NCBI RefSeq assembly: GCF_001592285.1
Contig: NZ_BCWQ01000010.1
Location: forward strand, 62,001-126,000
Direction: 5' to 3'
Length of the DNA: 64,000 bases
From: Hydrogenophaga pseudoflava NBRC 102511
GTDB taxonomy: Bacteria > Pseudomonadota > Gammaproteobacteria > Burkholderiales > Burkholderiaceae_C
In this document: piece by piece, positions 57,401-64,000 of the stretch
Layout: the number at the start of each line of letters is the position of its first letter
Position numbering within the stretch: the stretch's first letter is position 1
Made by a program: the position numbers and the translations under genes
Notes under the pieces: generated by a model
Seen by the model: only the letters and a program-made list of their open reading frames with translations
Databases searched by the model: none
Told to the model about the DNA's origin: nothing

Positions 57401-57432
57401 CCAACGCGCCGATGAAGGTGGAGGCCAAGTGA
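51451..57432 (+). CDS. Bacterial alpha-2-macroglobulin family protein
   Basis: A very large periplasmic protein of 1993 residues, thought to trap foreign proteases by a thioester bait. A signal peptide (MVFRVRSALVGIVGGLAAAG, cleaved after AWA) precedes the MG domains; the thioester site CLEQ is intact, Cys1501 to Gln1504, in YPFACLEQKASK. Macroglobulin features include the region near 440-560, and GFSFEPPRASNR in the mid part. It lacks the lipobox Cys of E. coli YfhM (1653 residues), so it appears soluble and is longer. Its TGA overlaps the start of pbpC by four bases, the standard partner. Confidence 0.9.
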   Translation: MVFRVRSALVGIVGGLAAAGGAWAVQITGLSPQGEVARVRQVVANFDAPAVAFGNPNAAAPLQLSCNEPQASAGTGRWLNERRWVHDFQQMLPPGVKCTLQVAPGFVALDGKPLAGQQSFAFETGGPVVRQSVPSDGQTIEEGQYFLLRFNGAVSPESVQAHAWCGMDGLGERLAVKLITGAERDQLVRARGWNRKDIPADQVVALACQRQLTPAAKVKLVLGKGVATPSGVATRQDQRLNFTVREPFKVTFSCERENAQSPCLPLRGMSLRFNAPVTAQQAQEIRLRPAAGGEALPPKLEDGAQGEDAVDGVDFPPTLTEKASYTVELPKGLVDASGRAPANAGQFPLKVATGLMPPLVKFAAAPFGVVERLAEPGGTALLPITVRNVEPGLKALGLAVSGSKVSDLRLSSDADIIAWYQRVATFHGGTVERKLAAQWAKTPLPQVIDKDNRDWVESRMLGLLQGLPGVKPLDLPQAAAGDPRPMEVVGIPLPPGFHVVEIASPRLGRSLLDERHGEGRTMYVRSSALVTNLGVHFKLGRENALAWVTTLDKGQPVAGAAVQVSDCRGKPVAKGQTDAQGVVKLDGIPGRAPVCQNGEAEDGEYGGAWFVSARAKSADGVDDLAFTWSDWNRGIEAWRFDLPTGDLASATQRAHTVLDRALLRAGETLSMKHFLRTEDMKGLHVPELKSGELIITHQGSGQEFRQPVAWRKTPTGGLSATSEFAIPPSARLGVYTVQLSQSLGRQGTEILDSAQFRVEEFRLPVLQGQLSANDKKPLVAATATPVDLQVSYLSGGGAGNLATQVSALMRRQPLSFPGYEGFSFEPPRASNRVQEGRDEGEDGADAAQKLVADKLPLTLDRNGRGRTQIKDLPAVTAPQQLLIEASYADPNGETQTLRHVTTLWPAAVVAGIKTEGWVSTRQQARFQALALTLDGKPAANVPLEVRASVRTTTTTRKRMVGGFYTYDNKTTSKDLGSVCSGKSDARGLLLCEAELDDAGEVELTVVAKDREGHRHQSAASVYVTRQGELWFGGEDHDRMDVVPEKKRYEPGETARLQVRMPFRFATALVSIEREGILDTKVVQLNGEDPTIALKVEPGWGPNVYVSVMALRGRLREVPWYSFFTWGYQAPREWWTAFWYEGKEYVAPTALVDLSKPAYRLGVAELKVGTAAHEIKVSVATDREAYPVRGTAQVSIQARLPNGQPAAHAEVALAVVDQALLELGPNDSWDLLAGLWQRRNWSVETATAQMEIIGRRHYGRKAISAGGGGGHSPTRELFDTLLLWQPSVVLDAQGRATVKVPLNDAISSFQVVAIADSGPGLFGTGQAKFRATQDLQIISGLPPLVREGDRFMAQFSLRNTTARPMKVNVSARATLVETPAQTVDIPAGETRELAWDVTAPVPLGLGRFEALLWEVTAQDQNGQARDAAKFSQRVLPAVPLTVRQATLAQLDGPLTVPVATPADALTDAQGALRGGLRMSLQPTLAEGLPAVREWFTNYPFACLEQKASKAIGLRDARLWQTVLAQLPTYLDSDGLANYFPPRDGDRPSGSDTLTAYLLSATHEAASLDPAWTLPDTARAAMLRGLENFVTGKIERGFWSPRQDLNLRKLAAVEALSRHGRANARLLQSVEIAPNQWPTHAVIDWINVLRRVSDIPKRDEKLAEANNILRARLSYQGSKLVFSTEAEDRWWWLMQNGDVNTARLLLAVMDDPAWKDDMGRIASGFIGRQQRGAWSTTTANLWGGLALQKFSARFEAVPVTGSTRAALGAASAAVDWSKVSRADPKAPVAAGFATVGPFKADPKTSTGPWRNNSATLAWPKDGASSLAVTHQGSGKPWVTLQALAATELKAPVSAGYTVKKTITPVEQAVAGRYSRGDVLRVTLEVNASTDMTWVVLSDPIPGGATLLGSGLGRDSAIATAGEKRSGRGWPVFEERSFEAFRSYYDHLPAGTLRTEYTVRLNNVGLFALPPTRVEAMYAPEVFGELPNAPMKVEAK

Positions 57433-59660
57433 AGCTGCGGGCACTGCCGGGCTGGGTGCTGGTGGGGTTGCTGGCCGGCGGCCTCGCGCGGCCGGCAGCC
57501 GCCCTGCCCAGCTTCGCCGAAGTGAAGGCCGCGCACCCGACCTCCGAGACCCGTTTCCTCGACCGTCACGGCGAGCTGCTGCAGCGCCAGCGCACCGACC
57601 CGACGGTGCGCCAGGGCGCCTGGGTCGCGCTGCCCGAGGTCTCGCCCGCGCTGCGCAGCGCCCTGGTCTACAGCGAGGACCGGCGCTTCTACGAACACAG
57701 CGGGGTCGACTGGCAGGCCGTCGCGGCCGCCGCCTGGGGCAACCTGTGGAACACGCGCACGCGCGGCGCCTCCACCCTCACCATGCAGCTGGCCGGCCTG
57801 CTGGACAGCGACCTCAAGGCCGGCGCCAACGGCCGCCGCTGGACGCAGAAAGCCGGGCAGGCGGTGTGGGCGCAGTGGCTGGAGACGCGCTGGCGCAAGG
57901 ACCAGATCCTGGAGGCCTACCTCAACCGCGTGCCCTTCCGCGGCGAGATCGTCGGCGTCGACGCGCTCGCGCGCAGCCTGTTCGCCAAGGCGCCGCACGG
58001 GCTGAACGCGGACGAAGCGGCGATCACCGCCGCCCTGGTGCGCGCGCCCAACGCCGCGCCCGAGCGCGTGGCCGCACGCGCCTGCGAGGTGCAGCAGGCC
58101 ATGGCGCGTGCCCAGGGTGCGAAGGCCGACTGCCTGTCGGTGCGGCTGCTGGCCGGCAGCGTGCTGCGCGACCGCCGCTGGGCCGCCAGCGAGGGCGACG
58201 CCCCGCACGCGGCGCGGCGTGCGCTGGCGGAATGGCGCCAGCAGGCCGGCACGCGCGCGGTGCCGGCACAGGTCCGCACCACGCTCTGGGCGCCGCTGCA
58301 GCGCGAGGCGCAGACCCTGCTGCAGCGCCAGCTGCGCTCGCTGCTGGGGCGGCGCGTCGAAGACGGCGCGGTGGTGGTGCTCGACAACACCAGCGGCGAG
58401 GTGCTGGCCTGGGTCGGTTCGTCGGGCCTGCTGAGCCAGGCGGCCGAGGTCGACGGCGTGACCGCGTTGCGCCAGCCCGGCTCCACGCTCAAGCCTTTTC
58501 TCTATGCCCAGGCTCTCGCCGAGAAGCGCCTGAGCGCGGCCTCGCTGATCGAGGACGCGCCGACGCACATCCCGACCGCGGGCGGCCTCTACATCCCGCA
58601 GAACTACGACCGGCACTTCCGCGGCTGGGTCTCGGTGCGCACCGCGCTCGCCTCCTCGCTGAACATCCCGGCCGTGCGCACGCTGGCCATGGTCTCGCCC
58701 GAGGACTTCGCAGTGCAGCTGCTGCGCCTGGGCCTGCCGCTGCGCGAAAGCGGCGACTACTACGGCCTCGGCCTCGCGCTGGGCAGCCCCGAGGTGAGCC
58801 TGCTCTCGCTGGCCAACGCCTACCGCACGCTGGCCAACCAGGGCCGCCACGCACCGGTCGCGCCGCTGCTGGCCGGCCCGCGCCTGGCGGTGCGCAGCGA
58901 GGCGGTGCTCGACCCCGGCGCTGCCTTCATCGTGGGCGACATCCTGTCCGACGCGAATGCGCGGGCCGCCACCTTCGGCACCGACAGCCTGCTGGCCACC
59001 CGCGTCTGGACCGCCGTGAAAACCGGCACCAGCAAGGACATGCGCGACAACTGGGCGGTGGGCTGGTCGCAGCGCTACACGGTGGGCGTCTGGGTCGGCA
59101 ACGCCAGCGGCGCGCCCATGGGCGACGTGAGCGGCACCACCGGCGCGGCGCCGGTCTGGGCCGGCCTGATGCGCTGGCTGCACGAACGCCAGCCCAGCCG
59201 CGCGCCGACACCGCCGGCCGGCGTGGTGGCGCAGGCCGTGCGTTTCGGCCAGCAGCTCGAACCCGCGCGGCGCGAGTGGTTCATCGCCGGCACCGAACAG
59301 CCGCTGTTCGCCCTGGGCACGGACAGCGACAGCGGCGCGCCGGCACTGCGCCCGCGCATCCTCAGCCCGGCCACCGGCACCATCCTCGCCATCGATCCCG
59401 ACATCCCGCCCGCCCACCAGCGCCTGACGCTCCGGGCCGAGGCCGGCCACGTGCGATGGCGCATCGACGGTCAGCCGCTGGGCAAGGGCCAAGAAGTGGC
59501 GTGGATGCCCTGGCCGGGCAAACACCAGATCGAACTGCTCAACGCCCGCGGCGAGGTGCTGGACCGGGTGCGCATCGAGGTTCGTGGGGCGGGGGTGCGT
59601 CCCACCACGGCCACCCCACGCCGGCCCCCCGCCAGAAACCCGGTGGCGGGAACGTCCTGA
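57429..59660 (+). CDS. pbpC: Penicillin-binding protein 1C
   Basis: Bifunctional peptidoglycan synthase of 743 residues. The GTG start at 57429 overlaps the macroglobulin stop (GTGA). Short N-terminal membrane anchor (about 8-25), glycosyltransferase domain with EDRRFYEHSGVDW (Glu83) and RGASTLTMQLAG, transpeptidase domain with SxxK at 352-355 (QPGSTLKPFLYA), SSLN, and KTGTSKDMRDNW about 531. The C-terminal PBP1C domain is at about 640-720. The coupling to alpha-2-macroglobulin suggests repair of the wall when the envelope is breached. Confidence 0.95.
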   Translation: MKLRALPGWVLVGLLAGGLARPAAALPSFAEVKAAHPTSETRFLDRHGELLQRQRTDPTVRQGAWVALPEVSPALRSALVYSEDRRFYEHSGVDWQAVAAAAWGNLWNTRTRGASTLTMQLAGLLDSDLKAGANGRRWTQKAGQAVWAQWLETRWRKDQILEAYLNRVPFRGEIVGVDALARSLFAKAPHGLNADEAAITAALVRAPNAAPERVAARACEVQQAMARAQGAKADCLSVRLLAGSVLRDRRWAASEGDAPHAARRALAEWRQQAGTRAVPAQVRTTLWAPLQREAQTLLQRQLRSLLGRRVEDGAVVVLDNTSGEVLAWVGSSGLLSQAAEVDGVTALRQPGSTLKPFLYAQALAEKRLSAASLIEDAPTHIPTAGGLYIPQNYDRHFRGWVSVRTALASSLNIPAVRTLAMVSPEDFAVQLLRLGLPLRESGDYYGLGLALGSPEVSLLSLANAYRTLANQGRHAPVAPLLAGPRLAVRSEAVLDPGAAFIVGDILSDANARAATFGTDSLLATRVWTAVKTGTSKDMRDNWAVGWSQRYTVGVWVGNASGAPMGDVSGTTGAAPVWAGLMRWLHERQPSRAPTPPAGVVAQAVRFGQQLEPARREWFIAGTEQPLFALGTDSDSGAPALRPRILSPATGTILAIDPDIPPAHQRLTLRAEAGHVRWRIDGQPLGKGQEVAWMPWPGKHQIELLNARGEVLDRVRIEVRGAGVRPTTATPRRPPARNPVAGTS

Positions 59661-59705
59661 TCGGTCTAGAGTTCCAGGTATCCATTCAAATATCAGGATG
59701 CATGC

Positions 59706-60485
59706 ATGAAAAAACTTGAAAACAGCCTGTTCGCCTTCGGTGAGCAGGTCGAGGGCTACCCGGTCCGCGTCGTCAACGAGCGCATGGTCCGCGCCGCCGC
59801 CGGCCTGCTGTTCTTCCCGGCCGTGGTGTCGTTCATGCACTCCTTCCTGCTGGGCAACTTCCAGTACACGCGCCTGTTCATCATCGTGTTCCTGGTCGAC
59901 ATGACACTGCGCATGCTCAACCCGCGCTGGGCGCCGAGCATGATCGCCGGCGGCTGGATCGTGCGCCACCAGGCACCGGAATGGGTGGGCGCGCCGCAGA
60001 AGCGCTTCGCCTGGGGCCTGGGCCTGCTGCTGGGCCTGGCCATGCTGTACCTGATGGTGTTCAACCGCTACATGGGGCCGCTGAACATGCTCATCTGCGG
60101 CAGCTGCCTGCTGCTGATGTTCTTCGAGACCGCCTTCGGCATCTGCCTGGGCTGCAAGCTCTACAACCTGTTCCACAAGGAGCAGGCCCAGCTGTGCCCG
60201 GGCGGGGTGTGCGAGCTGCCGGCGCAGAAGAAGGGCTGGGGCCTGCCGCTGCCGCAGGCGGCCGTGCTGCTGGCCTTCGCCGCCGTGCTCGTGGCGGCCA
60301 AGGGCTGGGTCGACCGCACCGGCCCGCTGCAGGGCTTTGACGACATGGCGACGCTGGAAGAGATGGGCCTCAAGCCCACGCCGGGCGAGACGTCAGCGGC
60401 CGACGCCGAACGATGCCAGGTGCCGGCCTTCGCCAAGGCCATCGGCCATGAGACGCTGTGGAAGCAGCACAACGGGTGCAGCTGA
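59706..60485 (+). CDS. DUF4395 membrane protein with four cysteine pairs
   Basis: A 259-residue inner-membrane protein with about five helices (30-50, 55-70, 100-120, 125-148, 184-200). Paired cysteines appear at CGSC (131, 134), CLGC (147, 150), and C164/C169, plus lone C237 and C258. DUF4395 proteins are often near thiol-redox and sulfurtransferase genes. The first CxxC pairs lie within or at the edge of a helix and could act in electron or thiol exchange across the membrane. AGGATG precedes the ATG. 45 bases after pbpC; partner unknown. Confidence 0.8.
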   Translation: MKKLENSLFAFGEQVEGYPVRVVNERMVRAAAGLLFFPAVVSFMHSFLLGNFQYTRLFIIVFLVDMTLRMLNPRWAPSMIAGGWIVRHQAPEWVGAPQKRFAWGLGLLLGLAMLYLMVFNRYMGPLNMLICGSCLLLMFFETAFGICLGCKLYNLFHKEQAQLCPGGVCELPAQKKGWGLPLPQAAVLLAFAAVLVAAKGWVDRTGPLQGFDDMATLEEMGLKPTPGETSAADAERCQVPAFAKAIGHETLWKQHNGCS

Positions 60486-60487
60486 AC

Positions 60488-60518
60488 GCCCCGCGCCGCC
60501 CCAGGTTGGCGCAGGGGC
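60488..60518. terminator. Hairpin between convergent DUF4395 and DUF3422 genes
   Basis: GCCCCGCGCC pairs with GGCGCAGGGGC (one bulged A) around an 10-base loop, filling the 33-base gap between two stop codons. No T-run on either side. May serve as a two-way terminator. Confidence 0.45.
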
Positions 60519-61838
60519 TCAATGATCCGCGTGCAGCTTCTCGTGGATCTTCTTCGTCGTCCACCAGACCGACCACAGCACCAGCGGAATCGCCGCGCCG
60601 GCCAGCAGCTCCGGCTTGATGGGCAGGCCGATCTCCTTGCCCGCCTTGCCGAGGTAGAGGATCAGGCTGATCACGTAGTACGAGATGGCCGCGATCGACA
60701 GACCTTCCACCGTGCTCTGCAGGCGCAGCTGCAGTTCCTGGCCCCGGGTCAGCTTGGCCAGCAGCTGCTGGTTCTGCACCTCGGTGGCGATGTCCACCCG
60801 CGTGCGCAGCAGGGCGCTGGTGCGGGTGATGCGCTCGGACAGCGAGGCCAGGCGCTGCGCGGTGGCCTGCACCGTGGCCATGGCCGGTGACAGCCGGCGC
60901 TGCATGAACTCGCCGATCGTCTGGGTGCCCGGCACCGGCTGCTCGCGCAGTTCGGCGATGCGCTGCGCCACCAGGCCGTCGTAGGCCCGCGTGGCCGAGA
61001 AGCGGTAGGCGTGCTCCGCGATGGCGCGCTCCACCCCCGCGGCCAGCGACACCAGGGTGTCGAGCAGGCTCTGGTCGGTGGCGCTCTTGCTCTCCAGATG
61101 GGCGGTGATGTCGGCCAGCTGCGCCTCGCAGCGCGAGAGGAACGGGCCGAGCTGCTTGGCCACCGGCAGGCCGCGCAGGGCCAGCAGGCGGTAGGTCTCG
61201 ATCTCCAACAGGCGCTGCGAGATGCGGCCGGCCCGGGTTTCGGTGGTGTCGGGCGGCGCCACCACCAGGATGCGTTCGTAGCCGGACTCCCGCAGCATCA
61301 GGTCGGTGATCACCATCGAATGGGACTGGTTGCCCATGAGCGAGGCCACCACGGTGTGCTCACCCAGCCAGGTGCGGCCCTGCGCCAGGGCCTCGTGCGG
61401 GTCCGCCAGGTCGCCGTGCAGCATCACCAGCTTGATGGCCGCGATCGTGCGCCCGGGGATGCCGGCCAGCCAGTCGGCCGGCAGCACGATGTGCGAGAGC
61501 AGTTCGGGGTCGCGGGCGCCCAGCTGCGCGCCTTCGGGCAGCGGCTGCACCAGCGAGTAGCGGGTGAATTCGGTGTGGCGTTCCCACTTGAGCGTGTAGC
61601 CCGGCAGCCGCAGGCGCAGGAAGCTGCCACTGAGCTGCTCGGCCTGCAGGTCCTGCTGGCCCGGCAGGCGGCGCAGGTGCGCCAGCTCCTGCTCGCGGCT
61701 CACGCCATCGTTGGTCACGGCGATGAACACCACCAGCGCCGGCAACCGGATGCGCGCTGGCGGGCGGGCATGCACCTCGTTGTGCAGCATCTCGCGCAGG
61801 GGGTCGTTGGTTGGCAGCAGGGGTTGGGCGGTGTCCAT
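60519..61838 (-). CDS. DUF3422 family membrane-anchored protein
   Basis: A 439-residue protein with two C-terminal transmembrane helices (about 370-388 and 405-424) and a large soluble N-terminal part; start MDTAQPLLPTNDPLREMLHN. The first half has the DUF3422 opening NEVHARPPARIRLPALVVFI, and the middle is a long helical stretch that may coil (LSERITRTSALLRTRVDIA). Function unknown for the family; the fold suggests a membrane-bound sensor or scaffold. ATG 61838 was chosen; upstream codons cover the neighbouring kinase gene. Confidence 0.85.
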   Translation of the reverse strand: MDTAQPLLPTNDPLREMLHNEVHARPPARIRLPALVVFIAVTNDGVSREQELAHLRRLPGQQDLQAEQLSGSFLRLRLPGYTLKWERHTEFTRYSLVQPLPEGAQLGARDPELLSHIVLPADWLAGIPGRTIAAIKLVMLHGDLADPHEALAQGRTWLGEHTVVASLMGNQSHSMVITDLMLRESGYERILVVAPPDTTETRAGRISQRLLEIETYRLLALRGLPVAKQLGPFLSRCEAQLADITAHLESKSATDQSLLDTLVSLAAGVERAIAEHAYRFSATRAYDGLVAQRIAELREQPVPGTQTIGEFMQRRLSPAMATVQATAQRLASLSERITRTSALLRTRVDIATEVQNQQLLAKLTRGQELQLRLQSTVEGLSIAAISYYVISLILYLGKAGKEIGLPIKPELLAGAAIPLVLWSVWWTTKKIHEKLHADH

Positions 61839-61887
61839 GGCGCGATTGTGCCGAAACCCCTCTGTCACCCGGCCCGGCACAGGCGGC

Positions 61888-63132
61888 TCAGCCCCGGGTC
61901 TGCGGCGGTCTGGGCAGCGACACCACGAACCGCGCACCCTCGTTGGGGCGGGCGTGGAAGCCGATCTGCCCGCCGTGCCGCCGGACGATGCCCAGGGCGT
62001 TCGCCAGCCCGATGCCGTGCCCGGGGTAGTCGCTTTCGGCATGCAGCCGCTGGAACACGCCAAACAGACGGTCGGCGTGCTGCATGTCGAACCCGATGCC
62101 GTTGTCCTCGACCGCGATCTCGTCCATGTCGATGCCTGCGCTGCAGGTGACCGAGACCCGCGGGCTGGGGTGCTTGCTGCTGTACTTGATCGCGTTGCCC
62201 AGCAGGTTCTGGAACACGATGCGGATGAGCGCCGGATCGGCCCACACCCTCGCCTCGTCAGGCCACTCCAGCCGCGGCAGCCGGTCGGCGCCGCCCACCA
62301 GCTGGGCGGCGATGTCCGCGAGCAGCGCCGGCAGGTCGACCCACTGGCAACGGGGCTCGGCCTGGCGGTTGCTCGAGTAGTCGAGCAGCGCCTCCATCAT
62401 GACCGCCATCTTCGACCCCGCCTGCAGCACGGCCTCGACACAGCTTCGGGCTTCGGGGTCCTGGCCGACGCTGTCCAGTCCGAGCATCAGCTCGCCGTAG
62501 CCCATCATGTGCCGCAGGGGCGTGCGCAGGTCGTGCGAAATGGAGTAGGCAAACGAGGCCAGCTGCCGGTTGGCCTCTTCCAGATGGGCCGTCTGCCGGG
62601 CGACCTCCTGGGTCAGCGAGGCCGACAGGGATTCGAGCCGCTGCTCGTAGCGCATGCGGTCGATCTCGACCCCGGCCCGCGCCGCATGCATCTGGACCAG
62701 CGCCCGCAGCTCCGCGGAGTCGGGCAGCAGCTTGTCGTCCAGCAGCACCAGCAGCCCGATGCCCTGGCCCTGGGTGTCGAAGATGGGCGCCCCCAGGTAG
62801 CTGCTGACGCCCATCTCCTTGAGCAGCGCGTCCTCCGGGAACTCGGCGCAGACGTCGCCGGAGTAGACGCACATGCCTTTGCCGACGATGCTTTCGCAGG
62901 GAGAGCCCGACAGGTCGTAGCTGAAGTTGGGCGAGAGCGCGCCGCCGATGGCGGTGGCCAGGGAGTGGACCGTCTGATCCTCCCCCGGGCCGATGACCCC
63001 CACGAACACGTACCGGACGCCCAGCAGCCGCCCGAGCCGGGACACCATGTTCTCGCAGCAGCGCAGCCCGACCGAGGTGTCGCCGGCCAGCTCGAGCAGG
63101 CCCTGCCGAAGCACGTGCTGTTCCTGATGCAT
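61888..63132 (-). CDS. GAF-domain sensor histidine kinase
   Basis: A 414-residue cytosolic kinase. N-terminal GAF domain (about 10-160), a short coiled linker (165-190), a HisKA domain with phospho-acceptor His200 in SFAYSISHDLRTPLRHMM, and HATPase with N-box FQNLLGNAIKYSSK, followed by EDNGIGFD and GHGIGLANALGIV. Three cysteines in the GAF (79, 88, 95) are close together. It resembles phytochrome-type kinases, but lacks the photosensory Cys context. No response regulator nearby, so its target is unknown. Confidence 0.88.
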   Translation of the reverse strand: MHQEQHVLRQGLLELAGDTSVGLRCCENMVSRLGRLLGVRYVFVGVIGPGEDQTVHSLATAIGGALSPNFSYDLSGSPCESIVGKGMCVYSGDVCAEFPEDALLKEMGVSSYLGAPIFDTQGQGIGLLVLLDDKLLPDSAELRALVQMHAARAGVEIDRMRYEQRLESLSASLTQEVARQTAHLEEANRQLASFAYSISHDLRTPLRHMMGYGELMLGLDSVGQDPEARSCVEAVLQAGSKMAVMMEALLDYSSNRQAEPRCQWVDLPALLADIAAQLVGGADRLPRLEWPDEARVWADPALIRIVFQNLLGNAIKYSSKHPSPRVSVTCSAGIDMDEIAVEDNGIGFDMQHADRLFGVFQRLHAESDYPGHGIGLANALGIVRRHGGQIGFHARPNEGARFVVSLPRPPQTRG

Positions 63133-63207
63133 GCGATGACCCAAATGAAGCCTGTTACCTCGGCAGTTCGCCCCCGGACTTGAACCCTGATACGGCGCCG
63201 AGCCGAC

Positions 63208-63239
63208 AAAAAAGCCCGCACCCCGGAGAGGGAGCGGGC
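63208..63239 (-). terminator. Rho-independent terminator after ssb
   Basis: On the minus strand GCCCGC and GCGGGC form the stem (loop of 14 bases with extra pairing) and six T residues follow. It lies about 30 bases past the ssb stop codon. The remaining bases to the GAF-kinase start (63133-63207) may hold that gene's promoter. Confidence 0.85.
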
Positions 63240-63269
63240 CTGGTGAGCGGTGGGGCCGTCTCCTTCGAA

Positions 63270-63770
63270 TCAGAACGGGATGTCGTCGTCCATGTCGTCG
63301 AAACCACTGGCCGGACGGGCGGCCGCCGGAGCGGGGGCCGGTGCCGGACGGGGCGCGGGCGCCTGGCGCGGAGCGGCGGCCGGACGGCTGTAGCCGCCAC
63401 CACCACCGCCCTCGTCGCCACCGCCCATGCCTTCGCGGCCGCCGAGCAGCTGCAGTTCGGTGGCGATGATGTCCACGGTGTTCTTTTCCACGCCGGTGGC
63501 CTTGTCCACATAGGTGCCGTACTTCAGGCGGCCTTCGACATAGATCGGGCGGCCCTTCTTGACGTATTCGCCGGCGATTTCGGCCAGGCGGTCGTAGAAG
63601 GTGACGCGGTGCCACTGGGTGTCTTCGATGGTCTCGCCGCTGTTGCGGTCCTTGCGCCGGCTGGAGGTGGCCACGCTCACGTTGGCCACCGCCTGGCCCG
63701 AGGGCAGGTAACGGATTTCGGGGTCGCGGCCGCAGTTGCCGACGAGGATGACTTTGTTGACGGATGCCAT
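63270..63770 (-). CDS. ssb: Single-stranded DNA-binding protein
   Basis: Covers single-stranded DNA in replication and repair and recruits partners through its C-terminal tip. The 166-residue protein has the OB fold at 1-110 ([26 protein letters not shown]-type [20 protein letters not shown]), a Gly/Pro/Ala-rich linker, and the tip DDMDDDIPF, as expected. Ends in a strong terminator. Located in a normal housekeeping setting with no phage-like context. Confidence 0.97.
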   Translation of the reverse strand: MASVNKVILVGNCGRDPEIRYLPSGQAVANVSVATSSRRKDRNSGETIEDTQWHRVTFYDRLAEIAGEYVKKGRPIYVEGRLKYGTYVDKATGVEKNTVDIIATELQLLGGREGMGGGDEGGGGGGYSRPAAAPRQAPAPRPAPAPAPAAARPASGFDDMDDDIPF

Positions 63771-63931
63771 GGATGAACCCTGCTGAACTGGAACCAGGCG
63801 CCGCGACGGCGCCGGGGCGGTCGGACATTGTGCCGCAAGTGCCCTTCTTCCCCGCCGTCCGACCCGCGAAGACGACCTGTGAACTGAGATAAACCGGCCG
63901 GGGGCACGCTTGCTTCTACACTGCGGGGCCC

Positions 63932-64000
63932 ATGAAAGGTGAGCCGGACTTTTTCCAGAACCTGCAGGACGAGCTGTCGGACGGACGGGGCTGGCTGGAC
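63932..64000 (+). CDS. Start of an unidentified gene at the right edge
   Basis: The last 69 bases encode [20 protein letters not shown] plus three more residues and then leave the window. A TACACT box lies nine bases before the ATG and could be its -10. Divergent from ssb across a 161-base gap that holds the ssb promoter region; nothing else is evident there. Too short to assign a function. Confidence 0.4.
   Translation, partial: MKGEPDFFQNLQDELSDGRGWLD

Overview
The window is high-GC DNA from the chromosome of a betaproteobacterium, most likely a member of the Burkholderiales family Comamonadaceae. The pointers are the ExbB/ExbD pair upstream of leuS, dapB-bamE facing fur, a linked hpf-ptsN-hprK set with an intergenic GC-rich repeat of the kind I know from Comamonadaceae, a Bug-type (TctC) solute receptor beside tcuAB, and consistent codon use. 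The genus cannot be fixed from sequence alone. I see no rRNA, tRNA, CRISPR, insertion sequence or prophage, so this looks like a continuous stretch of resident chromosome.

Layout. 1-10.6 kb is housekeeping on the minus strand: partial kup, gshA, proA, then exbB-exbD-leuS-lptE-holA and bamE-dapB. 10.7-17 kb holds fur, the nitrogen-PTS/stringent pieces hprK, ptsN and hpf, an MFS exporter, a patatin-like lipase and corA with a short upstream ORF. 17-25 kb carries a DapB paralogue overlapping mtnN, fadD, pntAB, a secreted protein of unknown role and a Nudix hydrolase. 25-30.3 kb is an alcohol oxidation locus: a LuxR-type response regulator and histidine kinase (MoxXY-like) divergent from a PQQ ethanol dehydrogenase, a periplasmic pentapeptide-repeat protein and a cytochrome c. 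30.4-33 kb holds two FMN-split-barrel (PPOX-like) proteins, one fused to GAF and a winged-helix-like end, facing a hemerythrin. 33-40.6 kb: arfB, cytochrome b561 with a PepSY protein, a polyamine-type ABC transporter (potD-A-B-C order), and a small run with an esterase and a DODA-type dioxygenase. 40.7-48.5 kb: mnmA, a tricarballylate/citrate locus (tcuR-tcuA-tcuB-tctC) and a SulP permease.

The most interesting segment is 48.5-51.4 kb. A sigma-54 activator whose N-terminal domain carries three cysteines with the spacing I recall for the sulfane-sulfur sensor FisR is divergent from a persulfide-dioxygenase-like metallo-beta-lactamase protein with a degenerate HxHxGH motif, followed by an overlapping SAM methyltransferase. 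Between them is a perfect 24-bp palindrome placed like an enhancer, plus a weak -24/-12-like element before the metallo-beta-lactamase gene. This looks like a self-contained sulfur-stress regulon of unusual composition.

51.4-59.7 kb is the alpha-2-macroglobulin/PBP1C pair, followed by a cysteine-rich DUF4395 membrane protein, a DUF3422 protein, a GAF-histidine kinase and ssb with a good terminator. Many neighbours overlap by exactly four bases (ATGA or GTGA), so translational coupling is the rule. Gene density is high; no gap exceeds about 270 bases.
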